From Novosphingobium profundi (lineage in GTDB: Bacteria; Pseudomonadota; Alphaproteobacteria; Sphingomonadales; Sphingomonadaceae), in contig NZ_JAIVLF010000005.1 in assembly GCF_020524485.1 (NCBI RefSeq), forward strand, positions 248,001 through 312,000: a stretch of 64,000 nt of DNA. The letters run 5' to 3'. Positions 36,427 to 44,587 of this stretch are shown piece by piece (position 1 is the first letter of the stretch; every line of letters begins with the position of its first letter). The notes beneath the pieces were generated by a model. That model saw only the letters and a program-made list of their open reading frames with translations, was not told where the DNA came from and did not search any database. Made by a program: the position numbers and the translations under genes.

Positions 36427-37893
36427 ATGACCATCGACAACCGGCCGCTTATGGCCGCTGCCCTCGGCTGCGCGCTGTGCGCCAGCCCGGCTCTTGCCCA
36501 GAGCACCACCGAGCACACGCCCTATCCGCCCGCCGCCAATGGCGAGGGCCGCGTCACCAACGCCTACGCCACCGCGCGCTGGTCCGAAAACTGGAGCGCG
36601 CCGGGCGAGGCTCGCGAAATCGACGATCCGCTCGACCGCCTCAAGCACATCCGCCTCGACAGCGATGATGACATCTACCTGACGCTGGCCGGTGAAATGC
36701 GCCTGCGCACCAACTTCACCAGCAACCCGGGCCTTGTGAAGGGCGAGCACCAGCGCCACGACATCCTGCGCGTGACCGGCGGCGCGGACCTGCACCTGGG
36801 CGAACACGTGCGCCTCTATGGCGAGCTCTCGCACGCCGACAGCAGCGGCCACAACATCGGTACACCCTCGGTCTACCAGGAAAACGATCTCACCGTGGAG
36901 CAGAGCTTCGTCGAGGTTACCGGCACGCTTCGCGGACTTGATCTCGGCGCGCGTTACGGACGCCAGATGTTCTACGATGGCTCGAAGATGCTTGTCAGCC
37001 AGCGCGACAACAACGCCATCCATTACACGCAGAACGGCCTGCGCCTGTGGGCGCGTGGCCGGGACGTCAGGGTCGACCTGTTCGACTTCAAGCCCACCGC
37101 CTATGGCCGCCAGGGCACCGGCGATGACCGGATCAACGACGAGATCCGCTTCAGCGGCGTGACCGTGGGCACCCAGCTTCCGCGTGATCTGCTCGGCGGA
37201 TCGAAGCTCTCCTTCGATCCCTTCGTGTGGCGCCTGCGCCGCCGCGAGGCCGCGTGGGTCGGTACCGTCGGCCGCGAAGAGCGTGTCTATGTCGGCGCCC
37301 ATGCCTGGGGCGATATCGGCCCGGTCAACATCGACTGGACGGTCAACCACCAGTCCGGCAGCTTCGAGGATCGCGCGATCGACGCCTGGCAGGTCTTCCT
37401 GAGCCAGACGGTCGCCCTGGGCGCGCAGAAGGGCGCGCCGCGCGTCGGCTTCAACTTCGATTACGCCAGCGGTGGCGGCGGCAACGAGGACGGTCCCGGT
37501 GCAGGCAAGATGCGCAACGCGATCTCCCCGCACGGCGCCAACACGCCCTTCAGCCACCACCTGTTCCTGACTGCCAGCAATCTGGTCGAGGTCGCCCCGA
37601 CCCTGTCGCTGAGCCCGGTCAAATCGGTGAAGATCCTGGCCGACTACAGCTTCGCCTGGCGTGCGACGACAGGCGATGCGATCTACCGCGCCAACACCCG
37701 CCCATTGGCAGGCACGCAGCTCTCGACGTCCCACAAGACCGCCGAGATGCCGCGCCTGCAGGTGCAGTGGAACATCTCGCCGCGCGTAGGCATCACCGCG
37801 CGCTACGAACATGTCTTTGCAGGACCGGCCTTGCGCGAAGCCGGTTACGGCGATTCCGACTTCTTCGGAACCTGGATCAGCCTGCGCTTCTGA
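36427..37893 (+). CDS. Outer-membrane porin, alginate-export-like beta-barrel
   Basis: A 488-residue secreted protein. A signal peptide of about 24 residues ends A-L-A-Q. The remainder has alternating amphipathic strands and ends L-R-F, a terminal aromatic typical of Bam-assembled barrels. R-L-R-T-N-F, Y-G-R-Q-M-F-Y-D-G-S and F-D-Y-A-S-G-G-G-G match the Alginate_exp family pattern. Despite that name, many such proteins are substrate-specific porins. It follows dctA by 135 bp, so passage of dicarboxylates across the outer membrane is the natural guess. No strong ribosome site is visible at this ATG. Confidence 0.8.
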   Translation: MTIDNRPLMAAALGCALCASPALAQSTTEHTPYPPAANGEGRVTNAYATARWSENWSAPGEAREIDDPLDRLKHIRLDSDDDIYLTLAGEMRLRTNFTSNPGLVKGEHQRHDILRVTGGADLHLGEHVRLYGELSHADSSGHNIGTPSVYQENDLTVEQSFVEVTGTLRGLDLGARYGRQMFYDGSKMLVSQRDNNAIHYTQNGLRLWARGRDVRVDLFDFKPTAYGRQGTGDDRINDEIRFSGVTVGTQLPRDLLGGSKLSFDPFVWRLRRREAAWVGTVGREERVYVGAHAWGDIGPVNIDWTVNHQSGSFEDRAIDAWQVFLSQTVALGAQKGAPRVGFNFDYASGGGGNEDGPGAGKMRNAISPHGANTPFSHHLFLTASNLVEVAPTLSLSPVKSVKILADYSFAWRATTGDAIYRANTRPLAGTQLSTSHKTAEMPRLQVQWNISPRVGITARYEHVFAGPALREAGYGDSDFFGTWISLRF

Positions 37894-37906
37894 CCCCAGT
37901 TCGCGA

Positions 37907-37960
37907 GTTCCTCCCGTATGCGCGTCAACTATCCTGACAGACGCACATACGGGAACTTTT
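37907..37960 (+). terminator. Terminator after the porin gene
   Basis: CCCGTATG-GCGTC (37913-37926) pairs with GACGC-CATACGGG (37940-37953) with one mismatch, and is followed by AACTTTTCC. It separates the dct locus from the PEP-CTERM gene. Confidence 0.75.
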
Positions 37961-38083
37961 CCTTCCTCCGTATTCATCAGAACCCTTTGAAGCGCACGTC
38001 TCCCGGAAATTTGGGCGAAACAATGTCGGGAATGTTTACAATTGGCCGGATGCGTTAACTAATAAACGCAACAAATCCATAGA

Positions 38084-38099
38084 TGGCACGATCTTTGCT
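38084..38099 (+). promoter_or_regulatory. Sigma-54 (RpoN) promoter of the PEP-CTERM gene
   Basis: TGGCACG (38084-38090), four bases, then TTGCT (38095-38099). This matches the sigma-54 consensus YTGGCACG-N4-TTGCW in every core base, with GG and GC 10 nt apart. The predicted start is near 38110, giving a ~38-nt leader. A dyad GCGTT/AACGC lies just upstream (about 38052-38069). Confidence 0.85.
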
Positions 38100-38147
38100 C
38101 ATCTTCTTTCGGTTCTTCTGCGGGAGAACGGGAGAAAGGGGAAAGTC

Positions 38148-38861
38148 ATGAAGAAGAGCATATGCGGCCTTGCCGCGCTCGTAACGGGATTGGCGGTACA
38201 ACCCGCCCTTGCCGACGAGATAACCCTCTCGGATGCCGATGTCGGCTCGGAGTACACCCTCATGTACGACGGGTTCTCCGATGGCTCGACAATCGATGGC
38301 CTCACCGCCAAAATCCGGCTGACGCTGACGGGCATTTCGGGCAACGACTACATGTTCGCCTACAATGTCTCGAACACCACCTCGGCACCGGTCACCGGAT
38401 CGCGCATCTCCGGTTTTGCCTTCAACACCGACCCCACGATCTCCGCAGCCTCGAGCACGGGCGCCTTCAGCTACACGACGCTGAATTCGACCTACCCGAA
38501 CGGCATCGGCACGGTCGACGTCTGCTTCAAGGATGCCTCGACGGGCAGTTGCGCAGGCGGCGGCGGCGGCGGCATCGAGCTTGGCGGCAGCGGTGACGGC
38601 ACGCTGACCCTCTCGTTCGCGAGCCCCACCGACACACTCTCGCTCAGCGACTTCTACGTGCGCTACCAGTCGATCACCGGCGTATCGGGCGTCACCTCGG
38701 CAAGCGGCGCGGGCACAGTCTCCTCGACGAGCGGCGGCTCGGACGTTCCCGAACCGGGTATGCTGGCACTCTTCGGCGTCGCCCTGATCGGCCTTGCCAT
38801 CAACCGCCGCCGTGCGGTCGTGGCCCGCGGCAGCCTTCGCCCAGCCTACGCGATGGCCTGA
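38148..38861 (+). CDS. PEP-CTERM sorting domain protein, cistern type
   Basis: A 237-residue exported protein. The signal peptide ends at A-L-A-D (about residue 23). The body is Thr/Ser/Gly-rich beta-sandwich-like with F-A-Y-N-V-S-N-T-T and a G7 run near residue 140. Near the C-terminus is V-P-E-P-G-M-L-A-L-F-G-V-A-L-I-G-L-A, then N-R-R-R: the complete PEP-CTERM signal (PEP, transmembrane helix, Arg cluster) recognised and cleaved by exosortase. It is unusual that about 18 residues (V-V-A-R-G-S-L-R...) follow the Arg cluster. AAGGGG precedes the ATG. Exosortase genes are not in the window. A sigma-54 promoter precedes it. Confidence 0.88.
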   Translation: MKKSICGLAALVTGLAVQPALADEITLSDADVGSEYTLMYDGFSDGSTIDGLTAKIRLTLTGISGNDYMFAYNVSNTTSAPVTGSRISGFAFNTDPTISAASSTGAFSYTTLNSTYPNGIGTVDVCFKDASTGSCAGGGGGGIELGGSGDGTLTLSFASPTDTLSLSDFYVRYQSITGVSGVTSASGAGTVSSTSGGSDVPEPGMLALFGVALIGLAINRRRAVVARGSLRPAYAMA

Positions 38862-38881
38862 GGGTCAGATCCGGACCAGAC

Positions 38882-38915
38882 AAAGGAGGGCTCGTCGCAA
38901 GACGGGCCCTCCTTT
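38882..38915. terminator. Terminator between PEP-CTERM and TPR lipoprotein genes
   Basis: AAAGGAGGGC (38882-38891) pairs with GCCCTCCTTT (38906-38915), and CGTC with GACG around a GCAA tetraloop. The genes converge here and the arms end in AAA/TTT on either strand. Confidence 0.85.
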
Positions 38916-38938
38916 CGTATCCGGCCTATGCCGCGTGA

Positions 38939-40465
38939 TCAGGTTCCCTTGCGGGCGGAAGCCAGGTGCCCCGCAATCGTGGCGTTGTCGGGGGCCTTCT
39001 TCGCGGCCGCTTCGAGCAAGCGCAACCCGCGCGCATGATCGCTCTCGGTTTCCACCAGAAGCCAGCCCGCCGTATCCATGACCGAGGCGTTTTCCGGCGC
39101 GGATTCCAGCGCCCGCAGCGCAAACGCGAGCCCCTCCTGCCTACGCCCGAGGCGGCTCTCCGCCAGTGCCAGGTTGTTGAGAACAAGCGGATTGGCACCA
39201 TCGGTGACGGCGAGGAGGCTCTTGTAGAGCGCGCTCGCGTTCGCCCAGTTGCCCGCCTTCATCGCGGTGTCGGCCTCGGCCAGCTGGGCCGCGAGCGCCT
39301 GAGGCGAAGGCGCGCGCGCTCTTTGCGCGGCCTGCGCCGCATCGCTTCGCCCAGCCCCTTTCGCCGCCGCGGCATAGAGCCGCCGGTCGCTGCCCGAAGC
39401 TGTCGACTTCGCGACCAACGGCTCCAGCGTTGCAAGCGCGCCGGCAAAGTCCTTCTGCGCGATCTGGATGCGGGCGAGTTCGCGCCGCGCCGCGACATTG
39501 GATGGGGCCCGGGTCACCACGGGCTGCAAGGCCGCGCGCGCCTGCTCGTCCTGTCCGAGCTCCACCAAGGCGCGGGCATAGAGGATGGCCGCCTCGTCGC
39601 GCGTGCGCACGACCTCGGAACGCGACTGGAAGATCCCGCGCACTTTCGCCCAATCGCCTTGTGCTCCGGCCAGCCGAGCGCGCAGGTAGACAAGCTCCGC
39701 GCTCGCGCCCGTGCCTTCGGGAACCGCTGCCAGCACGGTTCCCATCTCCTCGGTCCGGCCAAGATCGCCCAGGATCGCGGCCTTTCCGGTCAGTGCGGCC
39801 AGGTTCCCGGGATAGGATTCGAGCCCAGCGGAATAGGCCTCGAGGGCGCGCAGCAGATCCCCCTGGGCCGTGGCCACCTGGCCATCGGCGAGCAGCGCCT
39901 CGCGCGAGGCAGGATCGACCTTGAGCGCCCGGTCGACAAGGCCACGCGCTTCGGGAACGTGCCCCTCTTTCAGCTCCAGCCGCGCAAAATCGGCGAGCAG
40001 GCGCGCATTCGCAGGCCCCTCCTCCAGTCCCCGGGCAAAGGCAGTGCGCGCCCTTGCGGGATCGCCCTTGACCAGATGGGCCATGCCCCGCACCCACTGC
40101 GCCCCACTGCCACGGGCCCCGTCCACCAGAGCCAGCGCCTCATCGGGCCGATCGCGCAGGAGAGCCGCCTCGCCAAGCAGCACGGCGTGATCGGCGCTGC
40201 GTTGGCCGGGCGCGATCCGTTCGAGCGCCTGACGCGCGCCCTCCCCATCTCCCATGGCCAGAAGCGTGCGAGCAAGAAGCTTGCGGGCCGCCTCGTTCTG
40301 CGGTTCCTCCTGGAGCAGACTGACCAGATCGAGCCGGGCGCGAGGGAAGTCGTGCGCGGCATAGGAGGCGCGCGCGCGCTCCATCTGCTCAGCAGGATCA
40401 AGTCCGCACCCGGACAGAGCCAAGGCGAGAGCCGGTACCAGCGCCAACGGCAATACGCGTTTCAT
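38939..40465 (-). CDS. TPR-repeat lipoprotein, PEP-CTERM system type (PrsT-like)
   Basis: A 508-residue protein. The ATG at 40465 has GGAGGGG upstream and begins a lipoprotein signal with lipobox L-S-G-C (Cys about residue 20). The rest is a continuous array of about 12 tetratricopeptide-like helix pairs, rich in A-L-x-x-G and A-R-x-x-L-A, for example F-P-R-A-R-L-D-L-V-S-L near 40 and A-G-L-E-S-Y-P-G-N-L-A-A near 225. This matches the large TPR lipoproteins linked to PEP-CTERM/exopolysaccharide loci. Convergent with the PEP-CTERM gene, which supports that call; a generic TPR lipoprotein is the alternative. Longer upstream starts lack a signal peptide. Confidence 0.75.
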   Translation of the reverse strand: MKRVLPLALVPALALALSGCGLDPAEQMERARASYAAHDFPRARLDLVSLLQEEPQNEAARKLLARTLLAMGDGEGARQALERIAPGQRSADHAVLLGEAALLRDRPDEALALVDGARGSGAQWVRGMAHLVKGDPARARTAFARGLEEGPANARLLADFARLELKEGHVPEARGLVDRALKVDPASREALLADGQVATAQGDLLRALEAYSAGLESYPGNLAALTGKAAILGDLGRTEEMGTVLAAVPEGTGASAELVYLRARLAGAQGDWAKVRGIFQSRSEVVRTRDEAAILYARALVELGQDEQARAALQPVVTRAPSNVAARRELARIQIAQKDFAGALATLEPLVAKSTASGSDRRLYAAAAKGAGRSDAAQAAQRARAPSPQALAAQLAEADTAMKAGNWANASALYKSLLAVTDGANPLVLNNLALAESRLGRRQEGLAFALRALESAPENASVMDTAGWLLVETESDHARGLRLLEAAAKKAPDNATIAGHLASARKGT

Positions 40466-40802
40466 TGAGCCCCTCCACAGGCGCGGACTCGCCCGACGGC
40501 TCTCCGCTTTCACGCCTTGTTCTTCCGGATTTTTACGGAATTGAGCAAGCAAAACGGGCCTCATGTCCCACGCTGACACTCTGCGCCGCACCGCAGCCTT
40601 CGCAAAAACAACTTTCCTACACCCACACGCACGATGTAATCCTGCGTGACGGTGGCCCTGCCCTGGCAGCGCGCACCCTCTCCCGAAAGCGATGATTCCG
40701 AACACCCGTTTGGCCTGCAACGCGCCTCGCGCCGCCGCGCCATGCGGGAGCCGTTCGCCCCCTTCCCATCCCGCACGCGCCCACCGGGCGCACAGGAGGC
40801 TC
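40466..40802. other. Divergent intergenic region
   Basis: About 337 bp between the TPR lipoprotein (minus) and the lysis cassette (plus). It must carry both promoters; I find no convincing -35/-10 pair and no gene. AGGAGG at its right edge (40792-40797) serves the amidase. Confidence 0.4.
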
Positions 40803-41573
40803 ATGCCATTCTCGATCCGCAAGGGCGTGCTCCACACCCAGGACGCCGCCGTCACACAGGTTCCCAGCCCCAACCATTCGGGCGCATTCCGCCGTCCCCC
40901 ACGTCTTGTCGTGATGCACTACACAGCCGGTGGCAGTGCGGCGTCCTCGGCAAGCTGGCTCGCCAACCCCGCAGCGGGCGCCTCGGCGCACCTCGTGATC
41001 GGGCGGGACGGTACGGTCATCCAGTGCGTCAACCTGGAAAGGCGGGCGTGGCATGCCGGGCGCTCGGCTTGGCGGGGGCTATCCGGCCTCAACAGCCACG
41101 CCATCGGCATCGAACTTGCCAACCGCGGCCCCCTCACGTGGTCGCCTCAAGGATGGTGCGATGCGAGCGGCACGACCATTCCCGCCATCGAGGCCGCCCA
41201 CCGCCATGGCGGACCGGTCCGCGGCTGGGAAGTCTATCCCGAGGCCCAGATCAAGGCCGCCATCGCCGTTGCCCGGACCCTCGCCGAAACCTACCCGATC
41301 CACGAAATCGTCGGACATGACGACATCGCGCCGGGCCGCAAGCTCGACCCCGGCCCCGCCTTCGATATGCCTGCGTTCCGTACGCAAGTGCTGGGGGCCT
41401 CCCTGCGCGCACGAGTCACGGCCTCCTCGCTGCGGGTGCGCAGCGGCCCGGGCCTCGATCACCCAGTCCTGCGCGCTCTGCCCCGGGGCACGCCCGTCGA
41501 GGTCACCCAGCGCCATCGCGACTGGATCGCCATTGCGCCGAGCCAATGGGTCTTTGGGGAGCACGTGGCATGA
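40803..41573 (+). CDS. N-acetylmuramoyl-L-alanine amidase with C-terminal SH3 domain (endolysin-like)
   Basis: A 256-residue protein with an Amidase_2 (PGRP/AmpD-like) zinc domain. The first zinc His is in V-V-M-H-Y-T-A-G-G (near residue 38). The region around W-H-A-G-R-S and the late G-H-D-D-I-A-P-G-R-K-L-D-P-G motif give the second His and catalytic residues. Residues about 200-256 form a bacterial SH3 domain (S-S-L-R-V-R-S-G-P-G, then W-I-A-I-A-P). There is no signal peptide, so export would need a holin or signal-anchor. AGGAGG lies 5 nt upstream of the ATG. The next three frames all overlap by 4 nt or are nested, as in a phage lysis module. Confidence 0.88.
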   Translation: MPFSIRKGVLHTQDAAVTQVPSPNHSGAFRRPPRLVVMHYTAGGSAASSASWLANPAAGASAHLVIGRDGTVIQCVNLERRAWHAGRSAWRGLSGLNSHAIGIELANRGPLTWSPQGWCDASGTTIPAIEAAHRHGGPVRGWEVYPEAQIKAAIAVARTLAETYPIHEIVGHDDIAPGRKLDPGPAFDMPAFRTQVLGASLRARVTASSLRVRSGPGLDHPVLRALPRGTPVEVTQRHRDWIAIAPSQWVFGEHVA

Positions 41574-41845
41574 GGGGCCTCTCGGCGATCCTACGCGCGT
41601 CGAGCGGCGAGTTCGAAACGACCCGCGTACTCGGCACCTTCGGCGTCCTCCTCTATGCTCTGGGGGCCCACGGCCTTCTCCTGTTCGAGACAATCGGACG
41701 CGGCCGCCCCTTTGATCTCGCCACCTACTGCACGGCCTTTCCCGGCGGCCTTGTCCTTCTGATCGGCACCGCAGGCGGCGTCGCAGCTCTGAAAGACCGC
41801 CAGGTCGCCCGCTCGCGCGCCATCGACAAGGAGACCGCGCGATGA
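41570..41845 (+). CDS. Holin-like two-helix membrane protein
   Basis: A 91-residue protein starting inside the amidase stop (ATGA at 41570-41573). It has two hydrophobic helices, about residues 22-42 (L-G-T-F-G-V-L-L-Y-A-L-G-A) and 58-75 (F-P-G-G-L-V-L-L-I-G-T-A-G-G). A charged C-terminus follows (K-D-R-Q-V-A-R-S-R-A-I-D-K-E). No family is recognised, but size, topology and position between endolysin and spanin genes fit a class II holin or pinholin. It lacks any enzymatic signature. Confidence 0.65.
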   Translation: MRGLSAILRASSGEFETTRVLGTFGVLLYALGAHGLLLFETIGRGRPFDLATYCTAFPGGLVLLIGTAGGVAALKDRQVARSRAIDKETAR

Positions 41846-42411
41846 TCCCGCTCCCCGTTGGCCTGCTTCGCGCTTTGGCCTGGCCCTGGCGCCTGCTTCG
41901 CACACACCCCTGGCCCACGCTCGCGCTCGCCCTTGCCGCCTTCGCCTGGTTGCAACACGGACGCGCGCGCGACTGGCGCGAACGCGCCCGCAGCGAAGCT
42001 ACCAGCCACGCCGCGACCAAGGCGAACTACCAGAGCGCGCAGAAAGAGGCCGCGCAGCGCGCGCAGGAACAACGCCTCGCCACCGAAGAAACGCACGCCC
42101 GCCTTGCAAAGGAAGCCGACGATGCCCTTCACGAAGCCGATCTGTGGCGCGCTCGCGCTGGCCGTTTTGCCGATGACGGCGGCATGCGCATCGCGTGTAG
42201 AAACACCGCTAGCGGTTCGCCCAGCGGCGCCCTTGCCGCCGGCGCGGATTACCCTGCCCCGCGCGGTGACGGATCCGGTAGGCCTTCCGTCACTCTCTCC
42301 CGCGCCGACTTCGACGCCCTGAGCGCGAACACCGCGCGGCTCCTGCGCGTCCACGCCTGGGGCCAGCGGCTTGTCGAGGAAGGCCTCGCCTTTCCGCCCG
42401 AAACGCCCTGA
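41842..42411 (+). CDS. Rz-like inner-membrane spanin
   Basis: A 189-residue protein starting inside the stop of the holin-like gene (ATGA at 41842-41845). One membrane helix at about residues 25-45 (T-L-A-L-A-L-A-A-F-A-W-L) is followed by a long charged helix (about 47-110) rich in Ala, Glu, Lys, Gln and Arg, a coiled coil as in i-spanins. Then come G-G-M-R-I-A-C-R-N and a Gly/Ala/Pro linker. The C-terminal 50 residues are unusual for Rz. A second reading frame with its own ribosome site lies fully inside this gene. Confidence 0.7.
   Translation: MIPLPVGLLRALAWPWRLLRTHPWPTLALALAAFAWLQHGRARDWRERARSEATSHAATKANYQSAQKEAAQRAQEQRLATEETHARLAKEADDALHEADLWRARAGRFADDGGMRIACRNTASGSPSGALAAGADYPAPRGDGSGRPSVTLSRADFDALSANTARLLRVHAWGQRLVEEGLAFPPETP
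42122..42322 (+). CDS. Rz1-like outer-membrane lipoprotein spanin nested in the Rz gene
   Basis: A 66-residue frame, +1 relative to the Rz-like gene and completely inside it. It has its own ribosome site (AAGGAAG at 42109-42115, 6 nt before ATG). The N-terminus has a lysine, a hydrophobic stretch G-A-L-A-L-A-V-L-P-M and the lipobox-like T-A-A-C with Cys near residue 22. The mature part is short and very proline-rich (A-P-L-P-P-A-R, P-S-L-S-P-A-P). Nested position, lipobox and proline content are the three hallmarks of Rz1 o-spanins. Threonine at the -3 site is less usual. No standard annotation would call this frame. Confidence 0.65.
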   Translation: MPFTKPICGALALAVLPMTAACASRVETPLAVRPAAPLPPARITLPRAVTDPVGLPSLSPAPTSTP

Positions 42412-42422
42412 CTGCAGGCCGC

Positions 42423-44480
42423 TCAGCCCCCGCGCAGGAGCTGCACCCCGTAGTCGCGCTCGAACAGATAGAGGAGAATCCGCGCCGCCTCGCCGCGCGC
42501 GCCTTCAAGGCCACCATCGCGCTCCATCAACAGGCGGGCATCGTCGTGGGCAAGCGGGAGCAGCTTGGTGATCTGTTCAAGACTGGCGATGCGAAACGGC
42601 GTGTCGCCCGACTGCCGCGTGCCAAGAAGTTCGCCTCCGCCACGCAGTTGCAGGTCCTCCTCGGCAAGGCGAAAGCCATCCTGCGTCTCGCGCATCAGCG
42701 CGAGGCGCTGGCGGCCGGTCTGGCTGAGCGCCTTTCCGCGCAGCAGCAGACAGGTCGATTTTTCCGAGCCACGTCCGACACGCCCGCGCAGCTGGTGCAG
42801 CTGGGCCAGGCCGAAACGCTCGGCCTGCTCGATCACCATGAGCGTGGCGTTGGGGACGTCAACGCCAACCTCGATCACGGTCGTTGCAACCAGGAGGCTC
42901 GCCTCGCCCGAGGAAAAGCGCTCCATCCCGGCGTCCTTTTCCTCGCCCTTGAGCTGGCCGTGGACCATGACGACGCGGTTGCCGAAGCGCTCCTTGAGCG
43001 CTTCGTAGCGCGCTTCGGCAGCGGCAATGTCGTCGGTCTCGCTCTCGGTCACCATCGGGCAGACCCAATAGGCTTGCTGGCCCGACTGGATGTGGCGCGA
43101 GAGCGCACCGACCACGTCGTCCATCCGGTCGGTCGAGACGACGCGGGTGTCGATGGCCTGGCGTCCGGGCGGCAGTTCATCGAGACGCGAAACTTCCATC
43201 TCGCCGTACTGCGCCAGTGTCAGCGTGCGCGGGATGGGCGTCGCCGTCATCGCCAGCGTGTGCGGCGTGCGCCGCCCCTTGCGCGCCAGCATCAGGCGCT
43301 GGCCGACACCGAAGCGGTGCTGTTCATCGATCACGACGAGGGCCAGATTGTGGTAAGCCACCGCGTCCTGGAAGATCGCGTGAGTGCCCACCACAATCTG
43401 GATCGAGCCATCAAGCAGGCCCATCAGGATCGCCTCGCGCGCCTTGCCCTTGTCACGCCCGGTCAGGAGCGCGATCTCGACGCCGGTACCTTCCAGCATC
43501 TTGCGCAGCGTGGTGTAGTGCTGGCGCGCGAGGATCTCGGTCGGGGCGAGCATCGCGCCTTGCGCGCCCGCCTCCACCGCGATCAGCAGCGCCGAGAGCG
43601 CGACCACCGTCTTGCCCGCACCGACATCGCCCTGCAGCAGCCGCAGCATCGGCGCAGTCTGGGCAAGGTCCCCCTCGATCTCGCGGATCGAACGGGCCTG
43701 CGCGCCGGTCAGCGCGAAGGGCAGGCTGAGCTTGGCCCGCAGATGCCCGTCGCCCTGCAGCGGCGTGCCGCGCTGCGAACGGTTGCTTGCGCGCACCAGC
43801 ATGAGCGCCAGCGCATTGGCGAAAAGTTCATCATAAGCGAGGCGATCGCGCGCAGGCTCGTTGGGGCCACGGTGCGCCTCGCGCAGGGCCTCGTGCCAGG
43901 CGGGCCAGTCGCTCTTGGCCATCTGGCTGGGCTCGATCCATTCGGGCAACTCGGGCAGGTGCTCCAGCGCCTGTTTCACAAGCGAGCCCATACGCCCCTG
44001 CGTCATCCCTTCCGACAGACCGTAGACGGCTTCGCGCTGCTGGCCGATGGGCGCAGTGTCGCTTTCCGAGACGTGTTCGGGGTGCACCATCTGGCGCGTC
44101 TGCCCGTATTCATCGATGCGCCCTGCCACCCAGCGCGTCTCGCCCACGGGAAGCTGCTTCTTGCCGGTGTAGGAGGCGCGCCCGAAGTAGGCGATCGTGC
44201 AGATATCGCCCGCATCGTCCTCGGTGATGATGCGGTAAGGGCCTCGGCCCGAAGAAGCGCGGTGTTCGCGCACGGTCAGGCGCACGATCACGTTCTCGCC
44301 GATGCCCGCCTCATCAAGGCGGGTCACCATGCGCCGCTCCACGAAACGGTCAGGCAGATGGTAGGCGAGATCCTTGATCCGCGTCAGGCCCAGCTTTTCC
44401 AGCGGGCGACGGATTCGGGGGCCGACCCCGTCGAGGGACTCGGAATCGACAAACAGGGAGTTGAGCGCTTCGGGCCGCAT
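42423..44480 (-). CDS. recG: ATP-dependent DNA helicase RecG
   Basis: A 685-residue superfamily 2 helicase that reverses stalled forks and processes recombination intermediates. An N-terminal wedge/OB domain (about 1-190) is followed by helicase motif I G-D-V-G-A-G-K-T near residue 288, motif II D-E-Q-H-R-F-G-V near 385, T-A-T-P-I-P-R-T (III), and the RecG-specific C-terminal motifs E-V-G-V-D-V-P-N-A and L-H-Q-L-R-G-R-V-G-R-G. Length is normal. It converges on the lysis cassette with 11 nt between stops, and is divergent from the host-attachment gene. Confidence 0.97.
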   Translation of the reverse strand: MRPEALNSLFVDSESLDGVGPRIRRPLEKLGLTRIKDLAYHLPDRFVERRMVTRLDEAGIGENVIVRLTVREHRASSGRGPYRIITEDDAGDICTIAYFGRASYTGKKQLPVGETRWVAGRIDEYGQTRQMVHPEHVSESDTAPIGQQREAVYGLSEGMTQGRMGSLVKQALEHLPELPEWIEPSQMAKSDWPAWHEALREAHRGPNEPARDRLAYDELFANALALMLVRASNRSQRGTPLQGDGHLRAKLSLPFALTGAQARSIREIEGDLAQTAPMLRLLQGDVGAGKTVVALSALLIAVEAGAQGAMLAPTEILARQHYTTLRKMLEGTGVEIALLTGRDKGKAREAILMGLLDGSIQIVVGTHAIFQDAVAYHNLALVVIDEQHRFGVGQRLMLARKGRRTPHTLAMTATPIPRTLTLAQYGEMEVSRLDELPPGRQAIDTRVVSTDRMDDVVGALSRHIQSGQQAYWVCPMVTESETDDIAAAEARYEALKERFGNRVVMVHGQLKGEEKDAGMERFSSGEASLLVATTVIEVGVDVPNATLMVIEQAERFGLAQLHQLRGRVGRGSEKSTCLLLRGKALSQTGRQRLALMRETQDGFRLAEEDLQLRGGGELLGTRQSGDTPFRIASLEQITKLLPLAHDDARLLMERDGGLEGARGEAARILLYLFERDYGVQLLRGG

Positions 44481-44587
44481 GGCCGCCTCTTAGCGCGCCT
44501 CTCGGGCATTTCACCAGAGCCCGTGGAACATACCGACAACTTTCCCCGTTGATGGGAGCAAACGGCAACGAAAAAAGGAGAGAGAGC

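Noticed and set aside
34723..37977. 1084-codon open frame on the minus strand opposite dctA and the porin
   Set aside because: It is a GC-rich antisense shadow: the plus strand encodes two clear proteins with family motifs, and the antisense product is low-complexity Arg/Gly/Asp/His-rich.
40692..40802. In-frame upstream extension of the amidase
   Set aside because: It adds a Pro/Arg/His-rich segment without homology; AGGAGG directly before 40803 fixes the shorter start.
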